DNA of 50,286 nucleotides from Sulfurimonas sp. (lineage in GTDB: Bacteria; Campylobacterota; Campylobacteria; Campylobacterales; Sulfurimonadaceae): positions 1 to 50,286 of the forward strand of contig JAUZRZ010000068.1 of the NCBI GenBank assembly GCA_030949945.1, in the 5' to 3' direction. The notes under the pieces were generated by a model. The model saw only the letters and a program-made list of their open reading frames with translations, did not search any database and was not told the origin of the DNA. A program made the position numbers and the translations under genes. Of this stretch, positions 48,811-50,286 are shown piece by piece; within the stretch, counting starts at the first letter, position 1, and each line of letters starts with the position of its first letter.

Positions 48811-49536
48811 ACCGGAGTAATAAGCAGACATAAAGATGTCAGAAATCGCTACACTAGAATTATGGAAATTAAAATTCAAGGAAGAGAAATGACACTAGGC
48901 CCAGTTTTCTATTATAAGTGTACTTTTTGCGACAATATATTAAGAAGAGATTCAACAGGAAAAAGTCTTGGACGAGAACAATATTCAGATATGAAAACAT
49001 ATCAAAGATGTCGGGATTCTCCAAGATTAATTAAATGCCAAGTGTGTGCTAATTATATATGGCTAGAACAGATTAAATGGTTAGCAATCGAATATTATAA
49101 AGGATCCAACTCGATTTAAGCGTTAAAAAAGAATGGAAAAAGAGACCATCAGTTGATTTTCTTTACACTCAATAGAATACCTTGAAGCACTTAGTTTAGG
49201 CATAACTAAGAAATTCAAATGAGGAAGTATTCATAAGAAAAGAGAATTTTATGGACATGTTAATGATGACAGAACAAGAGAAAATTCTGAATTGTTTATA
49301 AGAGAAAAATGATCGAAAAATTTGGAGAGATAATATTGTGGGGAGTATTGGATCTTGCAAATGACACATTAAGAAGAAGGAGCAAAATATTTATAGCTGA
49401 ATTATATAGAAATTTAGGATTTTTTGATGAGGCTCTTAGTATACTAAAAGATGTGACAAGCGATACTTTTTTAAGTATGAAAGAGAAAATTAATAAAGAG
49501 TGTTACAATAAAAATACTCTAACAATATCATTATAA
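48805..49536 (+). CDS. zinc-ribbon plus TPR-like protein, frameshifted
   Basis: The reading frame of the Rpn end continues without a stop into a different protein: VFYYKCTFCDNILRRDSTGK and PRLIKCQVCANYIWLEQIKW (two C-x-x-C pairs, a zinc ribbon). Broken frames follow: YLEALSLGITKKF, FIREK, then NDTLRRRSKIFIAELYRNLG and FFDEALSILKDVTSDTFLSM, a TPR-like helix pair, ending at 49536. Breaks near 49100, 49200 and 49310. A family of this ribbon-TPR layout exists in bacteria; the function is unknown. Confidence 0.5.
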
Positions 49537-49553
49537 ATAAAGAGGATAGTAAA

Positions 49554-49942
49554 ATGCAAAAAATAAAACTAAAAGATGTAGCCAGCCGAAGAACTTTTGG
49601 TGCTAATGCAAAAGATGTATTGCATAAAGCTATTTTAATGGCAATAGATGTAAAGTCCATTAGAAGTTCGGTGACGATGGACGAAGCACAAAAATATTTG
49701 ATGCCATGCTTCACAATAAATATTTGACGGTTAAAGAGATAGAAACAAAAAGTGAAAATACACTATTTTTTACAAGTCAAAACATTAATATATATTTAAC
49801 AGAATCTTCAGTTGACACATATTTATTAAATAATATTTCTAAACCATATACAGATAAAAATATAGATAGTTTATTTTTATTATTTAGCAACAACTACTCT
49901 GATGATATATTACAAGATTTGCTATCTACTCTCTCTCAATAA
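49554..49942 (+). CDS. unrecognised protein, one frameshift near 49660
   Basis: ATG 49554 after an AGAGGAT site reads QKIKLKDVASRRTFGANAKD then VLHKAILMAIDVKSI. Around 49660 the coding signal moves to the frame FGDDGRSTKIFDAMLHNKYL followed by TVKEIETKSENTLFFTSQN, ending LLSTLSQ at 49942. The first part faintly recalls STAS-like DUF4325 proteins, but the match is too weak to call. Confidence 0.4.
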
Positions 49943-50182
49943 CCAGAGTATAGAAAAATATCTACAGATAAACTCGATAACAATGATAAGAAAATTCTTC
50001 GAAACAATATTACAAGTTTTTGTCAAGGGTTTGATGTTGGACGCATTGAGGGAACTATGCCACTAGATAAGCTTAAAGAATACAATAAAAAATATAAGCC
50101 ACAATTGATTTTTATAGAGGGTGTACTCTTTGAAGATATAGAAAAAAATAATTTTGAAATTCTCAAAAACTCAAGCAAATAG
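49943..50182 (+). CDS. unrecognised ORF fragment
   Basis: Open for 79 codons directly after the previous stop, without a start codon at its head: ISTDKLDNNDKKILRNNITS, FCQGFDVGRIEGTMPLDKLK and QLIFIEGVLFEDIEKNNFEI. It may be the continuation of the gene before it after another indel. An open frame then begins at ATG 50219 and hits a stop before the window edge. No family recognised. Confidence 0.35.
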   Translation, partial: PEYRKISTDKLDNNDKKILRNNITSFCQGFDVGRIEGTMPLDKLKEYNKKYKPQLIFIEGVLFEDIEKNNFEILKNSSK

Positions 50183-50286
50183 ATTTTTTAATGTTAAAAT
50201 AGAACTAGGAGTTGTAAATGCTAAGAGTTCAACAAAAGAGATTTTATGAAATACTAACTCAGTTTTTTCAAAAATGAATTTAGATA

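Noticed and set aside
49554..49942. STAS-like DUF4325 protein of a defence system
   Set aside because: Only a faint resemblance at the N terminus and the frame is broken in the deciding region.
1..50286. tRNA, rRNA, riboswitch or replication origin
   Set aside because: Reading both strands gave no cloverleaf, rRNA segment, known riboswitch core or DnaA-box cluster that I could support.

Overview
The window looks like a low-GC chromosome segment from a marine-type sulfur-oxidising member of Campylobacterota (Sulfurimonas-like). This rests on a Tat-exported flavocytochrome c sulfide dehydrogenase-type flavoprotein, an Opr-type porin typical of the group, a fliK-flgD-flgE hook cluster with sigma-54 promoters, OMPLA phospholipase and ThyX. 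No rRNA, tRNA or CRISPR array was seen. The consensus is poor: at least a dozen conserved genes are broken by single-base indels at places where the other frame resumes the same family. I give these as one gene each. Most breaks are probably sequence errors, not biology.

Layout. 1-1003: end of typA. 1161-7295: an accessory operon (PqqD-like protein, ATP-grasp ligase, group IV PLP decarboxylase, urea-transporter/M23 peptidase fusion, outer-membrane barrel, TPR protein). It is the best candidate for an undescribed biosynthesis-and-export system. 7420-10877, minus strand: RND/MMPL exporter and YheT-type hydrolase. 10980-14312: nrdB, carbon-nitrogen hydrolase, pcm, pldA. 14367-16915, minus: 7TMR-DISM histidine kinase and response regulator, divergent from 17015-21313, a secreted subtilase with Ig-like repeats followed by a small secreted propeptide-like protein. 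21389-25874: thyX, small lipoprotein, yjdM, an orphan MazF-type toxin, dgt, a DUF481 barrel, rpsU. 25932-28120: a metal-homeostasis locus (ArsR regulator, SO_0444-type Cu/Zn exporter) with a chimeric Crp/DUF2892 remnant. 28311-31805: DUF302 protein, Met-rich periplasmic protein, TSP3 outer-membrane protein and a two-component system. 31849-33517: dnaG. 33840-37569: sulfide dehydrogenase flavoprotein, Rieske protein and porin. 38617-44284: flagellar hook genes. 44337-46839: purT, 2-hydroxyacid dehydrogenase, yqaA. 46870 to the end: an AT-rich, degraded accessory stretch with an Rpn-type transposase relic and a zinc-ribbon/TPR-like protein.

The strongest structural signal that gene names do not explain is a direct repeat, CTAACA-N5-CTAACA (11-bp period). 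It occurs three times, always in a promoter region and with a -10-like hexamer beginning exactly 26 bp after the repeat start. It precedes the PqqD/ATP-grasp operon, the subtilase operon and the Met-rich-protein/OMP/two-component operon. The geometry is that of Pho-box-like sites for OmpR-family regulators, so these three accessory operons may form one envelope-related regulon, plausibly run by a regulator encoded in this window (30149 or 16214). A second unexplained element is a roughly 110-bp repeat in two copies, both between convergent genes.
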